Assembly (NCBI GenBank): GCA_017305925.1
Contig: JAFKJW010000181.1
Location: 1-64,000, forward strand
Length of the DNA stretch: 64,000 nt
Origin: Hyphomicrobiales bacterium
GTDB taxonomy: Bacteria; Pseudomonadota; Alphaproteobacteria; Rhizobiales; Rhizobiaceae
Direction of reading: 5' to 3'
Shown: positions 34,920 to 42,816 of the stretch, one piece after another
Position numbering within the stretch: position 1 is the stretch's first letter
Layout: each line of letters starts with the position of its first letter
Translations under genes and position numbers: made by a program
The notes under the pieces: generated by a model
Databases searched by the model: none
Seen by the model: the letters and a program-made list of their open reading frames with translations, nothing else
Told to the model about the DNA's origin: nothing

Positions 34920-35984
34920 ATGATCGCCAGTCTGCCTTCCCCAGTTTCCCAGTCGGTCGTCGGCCGGTTGACACGGGCGGCCATTTTCCTGGTGGCGACA
35001 ATCAATCCCGGGTCGGAAGCGGAGGAAACGGTACGCGAACTGTGCGCCGATCTGTCCAGCCTGGTGCGCGCCGTCGGGTTCCGGAACCTCGAAGGGCAGC
35101 TTTCCTGTGTCATGGGCTTCGGCTCGGCGGCGTGGGACCGGCTGTTCTTTTCGCCGAGGCCGAAGGAGTTGCATCCTTTCCGCGAGATCCGCGGCGTCCA
35201 TCATGCGGTCTCGACGCCCGGCGACATTCTTTTCCATATCCGCGCCGCCTCGATGGACCTGTGTTTCGAACTGGCCACGCATCTCATGGCGCGGCTCGCC
35301 GGCGCGGTCACCACCGTGGACGAGGTGCACGGCTTCAAGTTCTTCGACGACCGCGACCTGATCGGCTTCGTCGACGGCACCGAGAACCCTGTCGATCAGG
35401 CGGCGGTGGACGCCACCATCATCGGCGATGAGGATGCGGACTTCGCGGGCGGCAGCTACGTGATCGTGCAGAAATACCTCCACGACCTCGAGCGCTGGAA
35501 CAAGGTGCCGGTGGAGGAGCAGGAGAACATCATCGGCCGCCACAAGCTTTCCGATATCGAGCAGCGCGACGCGGACAAGAAGCCTTATGCGCACAATGTG
35601 CTGACCAATATCGAGGAGAACGGCGAGCAGTTGCAGATCGTGCGCGACAACATGCCGTTCGGCGAGATCGGCAAGGGCGAGTTCGGCACCTATTTCATCG
35701 GCTATGCCCGTTCCCCGCAGCGCATCGAAAAAATGCTGGAGAACATGTTCGTCGGCAATCCGCCGGGGACATACGATCACCTGCTCGATTTCAGCCGGGC
35801 GGTGACGGGCTGCCTGTTCTTCGTACCGACCGCGGATTTTCTGGACAATGTCGCGCCGGAGCCGGTGAAACCGGCCGCAGCGCCGGACGAATCCCCACAG
35901 ACCGACGATAGCCCGGCACAATCGTCACCGCGTGATGGTTCGCTTGGAATCGGATCCCTGAAGAAAGAGGCAGGCCATGAATAA
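34920..35984 (+). CDS. Dye-decolorizing peroxidase, encapsulin cargo
   Basis: A 354-residue DyP-type heme peroxidase. The catalytic Asp is in GFVDGTENP (Asp152), the distal Arg in VRDNMPFG (Arg242) and the proximal heme His in KPYAHNVLTN (His225). After a Pro/Ala/Ser-rich linker (residues about 317-338) the C-terminus is DGSLGIGSLKKEAGHE, a textbook encapsulin targeting peptide. It is therefore predicted to be loaded inside the shell encoded next door. The ribosome site is weak. Its stop overlaps the encapsulin start by 8 bases. Confidence 0.95.
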   Translation: MIASLPSPVSQSVVGRLTRAAIFLVATINPGSEAEETVRELCADLSSLVRAVGFRNLEGQLSCVMGFGSAAWDRLFFSPRPKELHPFREIRGVHHAVSTPGDILFHIRAASMDLCFELATHLMARLAGAVTTVDEVHGFKFFDDRDLIGFVDGTENPVDQAAVDATIIGDEDADFAGGSYVIVQKYLHDLERWNKVPVEEQENIIGRHKLSDIEQRDADKKPYAHNVLTNIEENGEQLQIVRDNMPFGEIGKGEFGTYFIGYARSPQRIEKMLENMFVGNPPGTYDHLLDFSRAVTGCLFFVPTADFLDNVAPEPVKPAAAPDESPQTDDSPAQSSPRDGSLGIGSLKKEAGHE

Positions 35985-36792
35985 TCTCCATCGCGAACTT
36001 GCACCCATTTCCGACGCGGCCTGGGCCGAAATCGAGGAGGAGGCGACGCGCACGCTCAAGCGCCATCTGGGTGCGCGCCGGGTCGTCGACGTCGTCGGCC
36101 CGAAGGGGCTGGATTTCTCGACCGTCGGCACCGGCCATGTCCGGCAGATCGCGGCACCGGGCGACGGCATCCAGTCGGTGCAGCGCGAGGTCAAGGCACT
36201 GGTCGAATTGAGGGTTCCCTTCCAGCTTTCGCGCCAGCAGATCGACGATGTCGAGCGCGGGGCGGAAGACTCCGACTGGTCGCCGGTGAAGGAGGCGGCG
36301 AAAAAGATCGCCTTCGCCGAGGACCGTGCCGTCTTCGACGGCTACGCGGCGGCCGGCATCCAGGGCATCCGCGAAGGGTCGAGCAATCCCGGCGTCGCGC
36401 TGCCGGCCAGGGCGGACGGCTATCCTGCCGCCGTGGCGCAAGCCGTCAGCCAGTTGCGGCTGGCCGGCTGCAACGGACCCTACGCGCTGGTGCTCGGCGC
36501 GGATGCCTACACCGCCGCCAGCGGCGGCAATGATGACGGCTATCCGATCCTGCATCACATCGAACGGCTGGTCGACGGCGGCATTGTCTGGGCGCCGGCC
36601 ATCCAGGGCGCCTTCGTGATGACCACCCGTGGCGGCGATTTCGAGCTGGATATCGGCCAGGACATCTCGATCGGCTATGCGAGCCATTCCAGCACGGAGG
36701 TCGCGCTCTATCTCCAGGAAAGCTTCACCTTCCGCCTGCTGACGACGGAGGCGGTGGTGGTTCTCGGATCGCAACAGGAGCAGCAGAAATAA
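35977..36792 (+). CDS. Family 1 encapsulin shell protein
   Basis: A 271-residue encapsulin (linocin M18/HK97 fold). Seen: the N-terminal LHRELAPISDAAWAEIEEEA, the family segments RVVDVVGPKGLDFSTVGTG and REVKALVELRVPFQLSRQQI, and the C-terminal LDIGQDISIGYASHSSTEVALYLQ-type beta stretch. Length agrees with T=1, 60-subunit shells. It would enclose the DyP peroxidase through the cargo's C-terminal peptide. AGAAAGAGGCAGGCC upstream provides the ribosome site inside the DyP gene. Confidence 0.96.
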   Translation: MNNLHRELAPISDAAWAEIEEEATRTLKRHLGARRVVDVVGPKGLDFSTVGTGHVRQIAAPGDGIQSVQREVKALVELRVPFQLSRQQIDDVERGAEDSDWSPVKEAAKKIAFAEDRAVFDGYAAAGIQGIREGSSNPGVALPARADGYPAAVAQAVSQLRLAGCNGPYALVLGADAYTAASGGNDDGYPILHHIERLVDGGIVWAPAIQGAFVMTTRGGDFELDIGQDISIGYASHSSTEVALYLQESFTFRLLTTEAVVVLGSQQEQQK

Positions 36793-36854
36793 GGGCGCCG
36801 CCAGGCCGCGGACCGGTTTCGGCCTGATGCGCGACCCTGAAGGATCTGTGGCCG

Positions 36855-37031
36855 ATGACCAACGAAAGCGCGGTGTCGATTGCCGTACTCATCCAGGCCG
36901 CCCGCGCACTCGGCGATGGCGCGCTGGAAACCGCCCTCCGCACCATCGAGAGCCGGAACGAACGCCAGCGCAAATGGTTGTTCTCGCGTATCCGGCAGGC
37001 CGCGCCGCAGGCACTGACCGTCCCGTCCTGA
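36855..37031 (+). CDS. Small hypothetical protein (58 aa)
   Basis: Begins MTNESAVSIAVLIQAARALG and continues with a basic amphipathic helix RNERQRKWLFSRIRQ. GAAGGA lies ten bases before the ATG. It follows the encapsulin gene by 62 bases and precedes the next small gene by 17. No family recognised. It may be a small accessory of the encapsulin locus, but nothing in its sequence shows that. Confidence 0.5.
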   Translation: MTNESAVSIAVLIQAARALGDGALETALRTIESRNERQRKWLFSRIRQAAPQALTVPS

Positions 37032-37048
37032 CAGTGCGGGAGGAAGCC

Positions 37049-37456
37049 ATGCTTGAAGATCTCGATCTCGCCGAATTGCAGCGCCAGCCGCGTATCTCTC
37101 TCTATTTCCGCTATCCGCTGCTGTTGCGGGATTTCCACAAGCTTCAGGTCGAGGGCCGGCCAAGAGGCCACTATGCGGCAAAGCCGCTCTATGCCCGCCT
37201 CACGCCGCAGGGCAGGGTGGACCGTTCTTCCGGATACAGCGGCGAGGTGGCCGCGCTCTTCGTGCCGGACGAGGCGACGACGCCGGACGAGGCGGAACTC
37301 GTCCTTGCGCATATGGATTCGGGGCGTGTCGCTCACCCGAGCGGCCGTCGCAACTGGCCGGCGATCCGTGCCGCGGCCGAGCGCGGCATTCGGGAAATGC
37401 TTGCCGCATCGCCGTCTTCGAACGCCGATCCGGCAAGGCATTTCCTCGAGCGTTGA
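37049..37456 (+). CDS. Hypothetical protein (135 aa)
   Basis: Unrecognised soluble protein beginning MLEDLDLAELQRQPRISLYF. It contains RYPLLLRDFHKLQVEGRPRG and, near the C-terminus, GRRNWPAIRAAAERGIREML. A strong site GGGAGGAAGCC precedes the ATG. No signal peptide or membrane helix. It lies in the run of small genes between encapsulin and DUF2945, all in one direction with short gaps. Confidence 0.7.
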   Translation: MLEDLDLAELQRQPRISLYFRYPLLLRDFHKLQVEGRPRGHYAAKPLYARLTPQGRVDRSSGYSGEVAALFVPDEATTPDEAELVLAHMDSGRVAHPSGRRNWPAIRAAAERGIREMLAASPSSNADPARHFLER

Positions 37457-37477
37457 CGGAAGAAGGGAGATCGAACG

Positions 37478-37687
37478 ATGACGAAAAAATTCAGGGTCGG
37501 TGACCATGTGAGCTGGAATTCCGAGGCCGGGCGCGTGTCGGGAACGATCATCGCGATCCATACGCGGGACTTCGACTACAAGGGCCACACCCACCGCGCT
37601 TCCGAGGACGAGCCGCAATACGAGATCAAGAGCGACAGGACCGATCACATCGCTGCCCACAAGGGCGGCGTACTCGATCTTCTCTGA
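37478..37687 (+). CDS. DUF2945 (HVA1/TUDOR-like) protein
   Basis: A 69-residue protein of the DUF2945 family (hypervirulence-associated TUDOR domain): FRVGDHVSWNSEAGRVSGTI, HRASEDEPQYEIKSDRTDHI and AAHKGGVLDLL cover the whole domain. The fold is a small SH3-like barrel; its role is unknown, though it is common in alphaproteobacterial stress loci. AGAAGGGAGATCGAACG precedes the ATG. Ten bases separate it from the DUF488 gene. Confidence 0.9.
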   Translation: MTKKFRVGDHVSWNSEAGRVSGTIIAIHTRDFDYKGHTHRASEDEPQYEIKSDRTDHIAAHKGGVLDLL

Positions 37688-37697
37688 CGGCTGGCGC

Positions 37698-38246
37698 GTG
37701 GACCTGCCGTTCTTCACCATCGGCCATTCCAACCGCCGTATGGAGGACTTCGTCGATCTGCTGCGGGAAGCGAAAATCGAGCTTCTCGTCGACATCAGGA
37801 AGATGCCGATGTCGCGGGCCAATCCGCAATTCAACAAGGACGCGCTGCCTGCGGCCCTGTCGGCCTTTCAGATCGCGTATGACCATATCGCGGCACTCGG
37901 CGGCCTGCGCGGAAAGCTGCGCGGCCTACCGGTCGACGTGAACGGGTTCTGGTCGAACGAGAGCTTTCACAACTACGCCGACTACGCGTTGTCGGAGCCG
38001 TTTCACGCAGGCCTCCAACGCCTGCTGGATGAGGGCAGCCGGCGGCGCTGCGCGATCATGTGCTCGGAGGCGGTCTGGTGGCGCTGCCATCGCCGCATCG
38101 TCGCCGACTACCTCATCGCCGCCGGCAGGAGCGTTTTCCACATCATGGGCAAGGGCCATGTCGAGCCGGCGCACCTTACGCCGGGCGCCGTCCTGCGCGA
38201 CGACGGAACGATCGTCTATCCCGCCGAAGAACGGCCGGATTCCTGA
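37698..38246 (+). CDS. DUF488 family protein
   Basis: A 182-residue DUF488 protein. Typical elements: FFTIGHSNRRMEDFVDLL, LLVDIRKMPMSR, the Cys motif AIMCSEAVWWRCHRRIVADYL, and HIMGKGHVEPAHLT. The start is GTG. The Cys/Arg-containing CSEAVWWRCHR segment is conserved and has been suspected to form an active site, but the reaction is unknown. Last gene of the forward run, before a hairpin. Confidence 0.9.
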   Translation: MDLPFFTIGHSNRRMEDFVDLLREAKIELLVDIRKMPMSRANPQFNKDALPAALSAFQIAYDHIAALGGLRGKLRGLPVDVNGFWSNESFHNYADYALSEPFHAGLQRLLDEGSRRRCAIMCSEAVWWRCHRRIVADYLIAAGRSVFHIMGKGHVEPAHLTPGAVLRDDGTIVYPAEERPDS

Positions 38247-38275
38247 TGGCTGCCGGTCCGGCCCATGATTGCGTC

Positions 38276-38302
38276 ATCGTCGGCGCCTTAGCCGCCGACG
38301 AT
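38276..38302. terminator. Hairpin between convergent genes
   Basis: A perfect 10-bp stem, ATCGTCGGCG and CGCCGACGAT, with a 7-base loop. It lies in the 86 bases between the convergent DUF488 and UbiD-like genes and could serve as a bidirectional terminator, although neither side has a clear T-tract. Confidence 0.5.
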
Positions 38303-38332
38303 CAGGCGCCGTTCCATTGGACGTCCTTGCGC

Positions 38333-39817
38333 TCAGGGGAAAAGCTCCTGCCAGCGCTGAACGACCCTGTGGCGCGTGGCGGCATCCATCTCCAGCATCA
38401 CACCCCATTCGCGGTTCGTCTCGGGGCCGATCTTGCGGGTGGCGTCGAAGCCGGCCTTGCCCCCCAGCCCCTCCAGCGGCGAGGCGAAGTCGAGCTGGTC
38501 GATCGGCGTGCGCTCCGCCAGCATCAGGTCGCGCCCCGGATCCATGCGCGTGGCGAGCGCCCACATCACGTCCGGCCACGAGCGGATGTCGATGTCGTCG
38601 TCCACCACGATCAGCATCTTGGTCATGGAAAATTGCGGCAGCAGCGACCAGAACCCCATCATCACGCGCCGCGCCTGACCGGCATATTTCTTGGCGATCG
38701 CGATCACCGCGATCCGGTAGGAACAGGCTTCCGGCGGCAGCCACACGTCTACGATCTCCGGCATCTGCTGGCGCAGGAGCGGCTTGAACACGTCCAGCAG
38801 CGCGGTGCCCAGAACCGAAGGCTCGTCCGGCGCGCGGCCGGTGAAGGTGGTGAGGTAGCAGGCACGGTCGCGGATGCGCAGGCGCTTCAGCCGGAAGACG
38901 GGATAATGGTCCGGCGCGTTGTAATAGCCCGTATGGTCGCCGAACGGTCCCTCCAGCGCCGTCTCGGTCGGGGAAACCGTTCCCTCCAGCACGATCTCGG
39001 CGCTCGCCGGCACATGCAGCGGAATGGCGGCGCATGGCGCCAGCATGACGCGTCGACCGCTGACCAACCCGGCCAAGGCGAGTTCCGTCACGCCCTCGGG
39101 GGCCGGCATCACGGCGGCCAGCAGCGTCGCGGGGTCGGCTCCGATCACCACCGCCACCGGCATGTCCTCCCCGCGCGCCCGCCACAGCCGATGGTGGGCC
39201 GCACCGCCGCGCATCGGCAGCCAGCGCACGATGGCACGGTCGCGGCCGATGACCTGCATGCGGTAGACGCCGAGATTGTAGGTGCCCGGATCGTCCTCTC
39301 CCGGCGGGCGGGTGACGACCACGGGCCAGGTAATCAGCGGGCCGGCGTCGCCCGGCCAGCAGGTCTGCACGGGCAGCAGCGAGAAATCGGGGTCGGCATC
39401 TTTCCACTCCCGCGGCGCGGCGACGATCTTCGACCTCGTCTGGAGCGCGCTCAGCGCCGCGGGCAGCATCTGCCGCGCCTGCCGCAGGTTCCGCGGCGGC
39501 TGCGGCGTCCGCAGGAAGGCCAGGAGCGCGCCGAGCCTGCCGAGGCCGGGCACGTCCGTGCCCAGACCCCAGGCGACGCGCTCGGCCGTGCCGAAAAGGT
39601 TCGCCACCACCGGCAGGCCGGCGGCCGCGCCGCGCTGGTCCAGCGGCTGCGCTATCCGCAGAACGGGACCTGCGGCGGCGATCACCCTGCGATGGATCTC
39701 GGTGAGTTCCAGGCGCATCGAGACCGGTGCGGCGAGAGTGTGTGAAACGCCCCTGTCCTCCAGATAAGACAGGAACGTGCCCAGGCTGGGGAACAATGGC
39801 AGGCTGCGCTGGTGCAT
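38333..39817 (-). CDS. UbiD family decarboxylase
   Basis: A 494-residue member of the UbiD family, which uses prenylated FMN to decarboxylate aromatic or unsaturated acids (UbiD itself acts on 3-octaprenyl-4-hydroxybenzoate). Seen: NLGVYRMQVIGRDRAIVRWL, EIVLEGTVSPTETALEGPFGDHTGYY (the conserved E-x-P-F-G-D/H-T-G-Y active-site region) and the C-terminal DVMWALATRMDPGRDL. The neighbouring ubiTUV genes suggest a role in oxygen-independent ubiquinone synthesis. GGGGATCC precedes the ATG; ubiX is not in the window. Confidence 0.9.
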   Translation of the reverse strand: MHQRSLPLFPSLGTFLSYLEDRGVSHTLAAPVSMRLELTEIHRRVIAAAGPVLRIAQPLDQRGAAAGLPVVANLFGTAERVAWGLGTDVPGLGRLGALLAFLRTPQPPRNLRQARQMLPAALSALQTRSKIVAAPREWKDADPDFSLLPVQTCWPGDAGPLITWPVVVTRPPGEDDPGTYNLGVYRMQVIGRDRAIVRWLPMRGGAAHHRLWRARGEDMPVAVVIGADPATLLAAVMPAPEGVTELALAGLVSGRRVMLAPCAAIPLHVPASAEIVLEGTVSPTETALEGPFGDHTGYYNAPDHYPVFRLKRLRIRDRACYLTTFTGRAPDEPSVLGTALLDVFKPLLRQQMPEIVDVWLPPEACSYRIAVIAIAKKYAGQARRVMMGFWSLLPQFSMTKMLIVVDDDIDIRSWPDVMWALATRMDPGRDLMLAERTPIDQLDFASPLEGLGGKAGFDATRKIGPETNREWGVMLEMDAATRHRVVQRWQELFP

Positions 39818-39893
39818 GAAGGATCCCCGGGCCGCTGGCGAATGATGCCACGGCCGGTCCGAACGCTTCATTGAGCTTGCGCAAACAGGGTGT

Positions 39894-40175
39894 TCAAACA
39901 GGCCGCTTGCCCGGCATGCATTCCTTGAAGAAACCGGCATTCGGGCAGGATCTGATCAGCCCGGCAATGTCGCCACCTCCTTCCAGAACGTCGCTGCATT
40001 CGCGGTGGAAGGGACAGGCAAGGCAGGTTTTGCGCGCCTTTGCCAGCACGGTCCCGTGGCATTTGCGGGCGGCTGCGAGCTGATCGACGCCCATCCGCTC
40101 CATCATGAGATCCAGAAGCGCGAATTGTCGCCAGACCTTCTCTGACTGCGGCCAGCGCCGCCTGTCCGACCGCAC
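39894..40175 (-). CDS. DUF6455 family protein
   Basis: A 93-residue protein of the DUF6455 kind: a helical N-terminus followed by ARKTCLACPFHRECSDVLE and CPNAGFFKECM. The four cysteines (CxxC, then C and a later C pair) suggest a metal or Fe-S site. The start is GTG, with AGGGAGG six bases upstream. It is divergent from ubiT across 180 bases. Function unknown; in alphaproteobacteria such proteins often lie near respiratory genes, which fits this context. Confidence 0.8.
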   Translation of the reverse strand: MRSDRRRWPQSEKVWRQFALLDLMMERMGVDQLAAARKCHGTVLAKARKTCLACPFHRECSDVLEGGGDIAGLIRSCPNAGFFKECMPGKRPV

Positions 40176-40283
40176 CGCGACCTCCCTGCGACCGTAGCCG
40201 TTGTTTTGATCCTATTCGGTATGGGGCGGCATTTGCATGTGTCCGGTCGCCGCGCCCGCTGCCGGCCGGCTTCGGCTCGCTGT

Positions 40284-40297
40284 TTGATCCAGAGCAA
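40284..40297. promoter_or_regulatory. FNR/FixK-type box upstream of ubiT
   Basis: TTGATCCAGAGCAA: TTGAT-N4-AGCAA, one base away from the perfect TTGAT-N4-ATCAA palindrome. It lies 58 bases before the ubiT start, a normal distance for activation by a Crp/Fnr regulator under low oxygen or nitric oxide. Confidence 0.55.
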
Positions 40298-40354
40298 ACT
40301 TCTCACGCGCGAAACCGCCTATCGTGGCGCGTCGACGACAGACCGGAGGCGCGA

Positions 40355-40903
40355 ATGGTCACGGGAAACGAGGGGGGCAGCCTGCCGGTCTTCGCCCAAC
40401 GCCTTCTGCCGCCCTTTGCGGGCCTGCCGCTCGGACCGCTGCTGACGCAGTCGCTGCGCTCGCTGGCGCGGCGCCGGCCCGGCCTGTTCGAGAGGCTGGG
40501 CGAGCACGGCACCGCGCGCTATCTGATCGACCCGACCGACCTGCCCTTCGCCTTCTGCGTGGTGCCGGACGGGACCGCATCGCGGGTGCGCGTCACCGGC
40601 AAGGGCGGCGCAGAGCCCTGCGACGTCGTCATCCGCGGCCCGATCCTGATGCTGCTCGGCATCCTCGACGGCACGCTGGACGGCGATGCGCTGTTCTTCC
40701 ATCGCACGATTTCCGTCAGCGGCCGCACCGAGGCGGTGGTGGCGCTGCGCAATGCCATCGAGGACGCGGAACTGCGTCCCTCCGACCTGCTCGGCCTTCG
40801 TGGCACGCTGGCCCGCTTCGCCGATGCCGGCATCCTCGGCGGGCTCAGCGCGGTCCGCCATCTGGCCGCCGGCGCGCCGGCGCGCGAGGACGGCAGGGCA
40901 TGA
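40355..40903 (+). CDS. ubiT: Ubiquinone anaerobic biosynthesis accessory factor UbiT (SCP2 domain)
   Basis: A 182-residue SCP2-domain lipid-binding protein. Seen: ARYLIDPTDLPFAFCVVPDG, VVIRGPILMLLGILDGTLDG and FFHRTISVSGRTEAVVALRN, all typical of UbiT. It binds quinone precursors and works with UbiU-UbiV in O2-independent hydroxylation. ACCGGAGGCGA gives the ribosome site; it overlaps ubiU by 4 bases. Confidence 0.92.
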   Translation: MVTGNEGGSLPVFAQRLLPPFAGLPLGPLLTQSLRSLARRRPGLFERLGEHGTARYLIDPTDLPFAFCVVPDGTASRVRVTGKGGAEPCDVVIRGPILMLLGILDGTLDGDALFFHRTISVSGRTEAVVALRNAIEDAELRPSDLLGLRGTLARFADAGILGGLSAVRHLAAGAPAREDGRA

Positions 40904-41895
40904 GCGGTTCCCTGGAACTGGTTTGCCCGGCCGGAACGCCGGCGACGCTGCGCGCGGCGGTGCAGGCGGGTGCCGATGCCGTCTATTGCGGTTTCCGCGA
41001 CGAGACCAATGCCCGCAATTTTCCCGGCCTCAACTTCTCGCCCCGGGAGATGGCCGAGGGCATCCGCTTCGCCCACGGTCAAGGAGCCAGGGTGCTGGTC
41101 GCCATCAACACCTTCGCGCGGGCCGGCGATACGGACCCGTGGCGCAGGGCGGCCGACACGGCGGCCGAATGCGGCGCCGACGCCGTCATCGCCGCCGACA
41201 TCGCCGTGCTCGACCACATGGCGTGCCAGCATCCCCGCACGCGCCTGCACCTGTCCGTGCAGGCCGCCGCCGCCACGCCGGAGGCGATCGGCTTTTATGC
41301 GAAGGCATTCGGCGTGCGCCGCGTCGTGCTGCCGCGCGTGCTGTCGGTCCAGGAGATCGCCGCCCTTAACCGTGCCATCGACGTGGAGACGGAGGCTTTC
41401 GTCTTCGGCGGGCTGTGCGTGATGATCGAGGGCCGCTGCTCCCTGTCGTCCTATGCCGCCGGCAGGTCACCGAACCTCAACGGCGTGTGCTCGCCGCCGG
41501 AGATGGTCGGTTACGACGAGGATGCGGGCGGCACAGCCGCGCGGCTCGCCGGCTTCACCATCGACCGCTACGAGCCCGGCGAGCCTGTCGGCTATCCGAC
41601 GCTCTGCAAGGGCAGGTTCAAGGCCGGCGACAAGGCCGGCTACCTGTTCGAGGACCCGGTGAGCCTCAATGCCGGCTCCATGATCGTGGCGCTCAAGGCG
41701 GCCGGCGTCACCGCGCTGAAGATCGAGGGCCGCCAGCGCGGCAAGGGCTATGTCACCGAGGTGGTGCGCGCCTTCAGGAGGGCCGTCGATGCCGTCGAGC
41801 GGGGCCATGATCCCGCCGAGATCGACGGCATGCTCGCCGCCCTGTCCGAGGGCGGCCGCCAGACCGCCGGCGCCTACCGCAAGATCTGGAGATAG
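40900..41895 (+). CDS. ubiU: U32-family ubiquinone hydroxylase subunit UbiU
   Basis: A 331-residue peptidase U32-family protein. It starts LELVCPAGTPATLRAAVQAG. The Fe-S-ligating cysteines fit GGLCVMIEGRCSLSSY and LNGVCSPP, followed by a Cys in YPTLCKGRF. UbiU and UbiV form a [4Fe-4S] heterodimer that hydroxylates the ring with prephenate-derived oxygen, not O2. It lies between ubiT and ubiV, three bases from the latter. Confidence 0.93.
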   Translation: MSGSLELVCPAGTPATLRAAVQAGADAVYCGFRDETNARNFPGLNFSPREMAEGIRFAHGQGARVLVAINTFARAGDTDPWRRAADTAAECGADAVIAADIAVLDHMACQHPRTRLHLSVQAAAATPEAIGFYAKAFGVRRVVLPRVLSVQEIAALNRAIDVETEAFVFGGLCVMIEGRCSLSSYAAGRSPNLNGVCSPPEMVGYDEDAGGTAARLAGFTIDRYEPGEPVGYPTLCKGRFKAGDKAGYLFEDPVSLNAGSMIVALKAAGVTALKIEGRQRGKGYVTEVVRAFRRAVDAVERGHDPAEIDGMLAALSEGGRQTAGAYRKIWR

Positions 41896-41898
41896 GCC

Positions 41899-42813
41899 GT
41901 GGCGCAGACCGGGCTGACCCGAATCGGGCTGACATTGGGGCCGCTGTTCTTCCACTGGCCGGCCGACCGGCTGCGGAATTTCTACAACCGCATCGCCGAC
42001 GAGGCGCCGGTGGAGCGCGTCCATGTCGGCGAGGTGGTGTGCGGCAAGCGCATGCCGTTTTCCGACCCTGCCTGGCCGGAGATCATCGAACGTCTGGAGC
42101 GCGGCGGCAAGGAGGTGGTGCTGTCGACGCTCGCCGCCCCCGCCACCGTACGCGAGCGCCGCGCCATAGGAGAGCTGTGCGCGGACGGATGCCTGGTCGA
42201 GATCAACGACATCACCGCGCTGCCCGCGCGCAGCGGCCGGCCGTTCGTGGCCGGGCCGTTCCTCAACGTCTACAACGAGGCGACGGCGCATTTTCTCATG
42301 CGCCATGGGGCGGCCACGATCTGCCCTCCGGTAGAGCTCTCGCTGCAGACGGTCGGCACCATCGCGGCGGCATGCCCTGAGACCGAGTTCGAGGTTTTCG
42401 CGTTCGGCCGGCTGCCGCTGGCGCTCTCGGGGCGCTGCTACCACGCACGGCTCCACGGGTTGCACAAGGATTCGTGCCAATTCACCTGCGAACAGGATCC
42501 CGACGGCCTTGCCGTCGACACGCTGGACGACCAGCCGTTCCTCGCCATCAACGGCGTGCAGACGCTGTCGGCGCAGGTGCACGCGGTCCTGGCGGATCCG
42601 GCGGATCTCGTCGCGCTCGGCATCCGGCGCCTGCGGCTTTCCCCGCATGGCTGCGACATGGTGGAGGTGGCGCGGACCTACCGGACGCTCATCGAGGGGC
42701 GGCAGGATGCCGAGGGCGCCCGCTTCCTGCTTTCCTGCCTCGACCTGCCGGGGACCCTGGTGGACGGCTATGCGCGCGGAGAAGCCGGATCGCGGGCGGC
42801 CCTGCCGGCCTGA
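41899..42813 (+). CDS. ubiV: U32-family ubiquinone hydroxylase subunit UbiV
   Basis: A 304-residue partner of UbiU. Seen: LGPLFFHWPADRLRNFY, HVGEVVCGKRMPFSD, the Cys cluster GRCYHARLHGLHKDSC plus FTCEQDPDG, and LSPHGCDMVEVARTYR. These cysteines would bind the [4Fe-4S] cluster. The start is GTG. It ends three bases before the convergent Crp/Fnr gene. Confidence 0.93.
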   Translation: MAQTGLTRIGLTLGPLFFHWPADRLRNFYNRIADEAPVERVHVGEVVCGKRMPFSDPAWPEIIERLERGGKEVVLSTLAAPATVRERRAIGELCADGCLVEINDITALPARSGRPFVAGPFLNVYNEATAHFLMRHGAATICPPVELSLQTVGTIAAACPETEFEVFAFGRLPLALSGRCYHARLHGLHKDSCQFTCEQDPDGLAVDTLDDQPFLAINGVQTLSAQVHAVLADPADLVALGIRRLRLSPHGCDMVEVARTYRTLIEGRQDAEGARFLLSCLDLPGTLVDGYARGEAGSRAALPA

Positions 42814-42816
42814 CCG

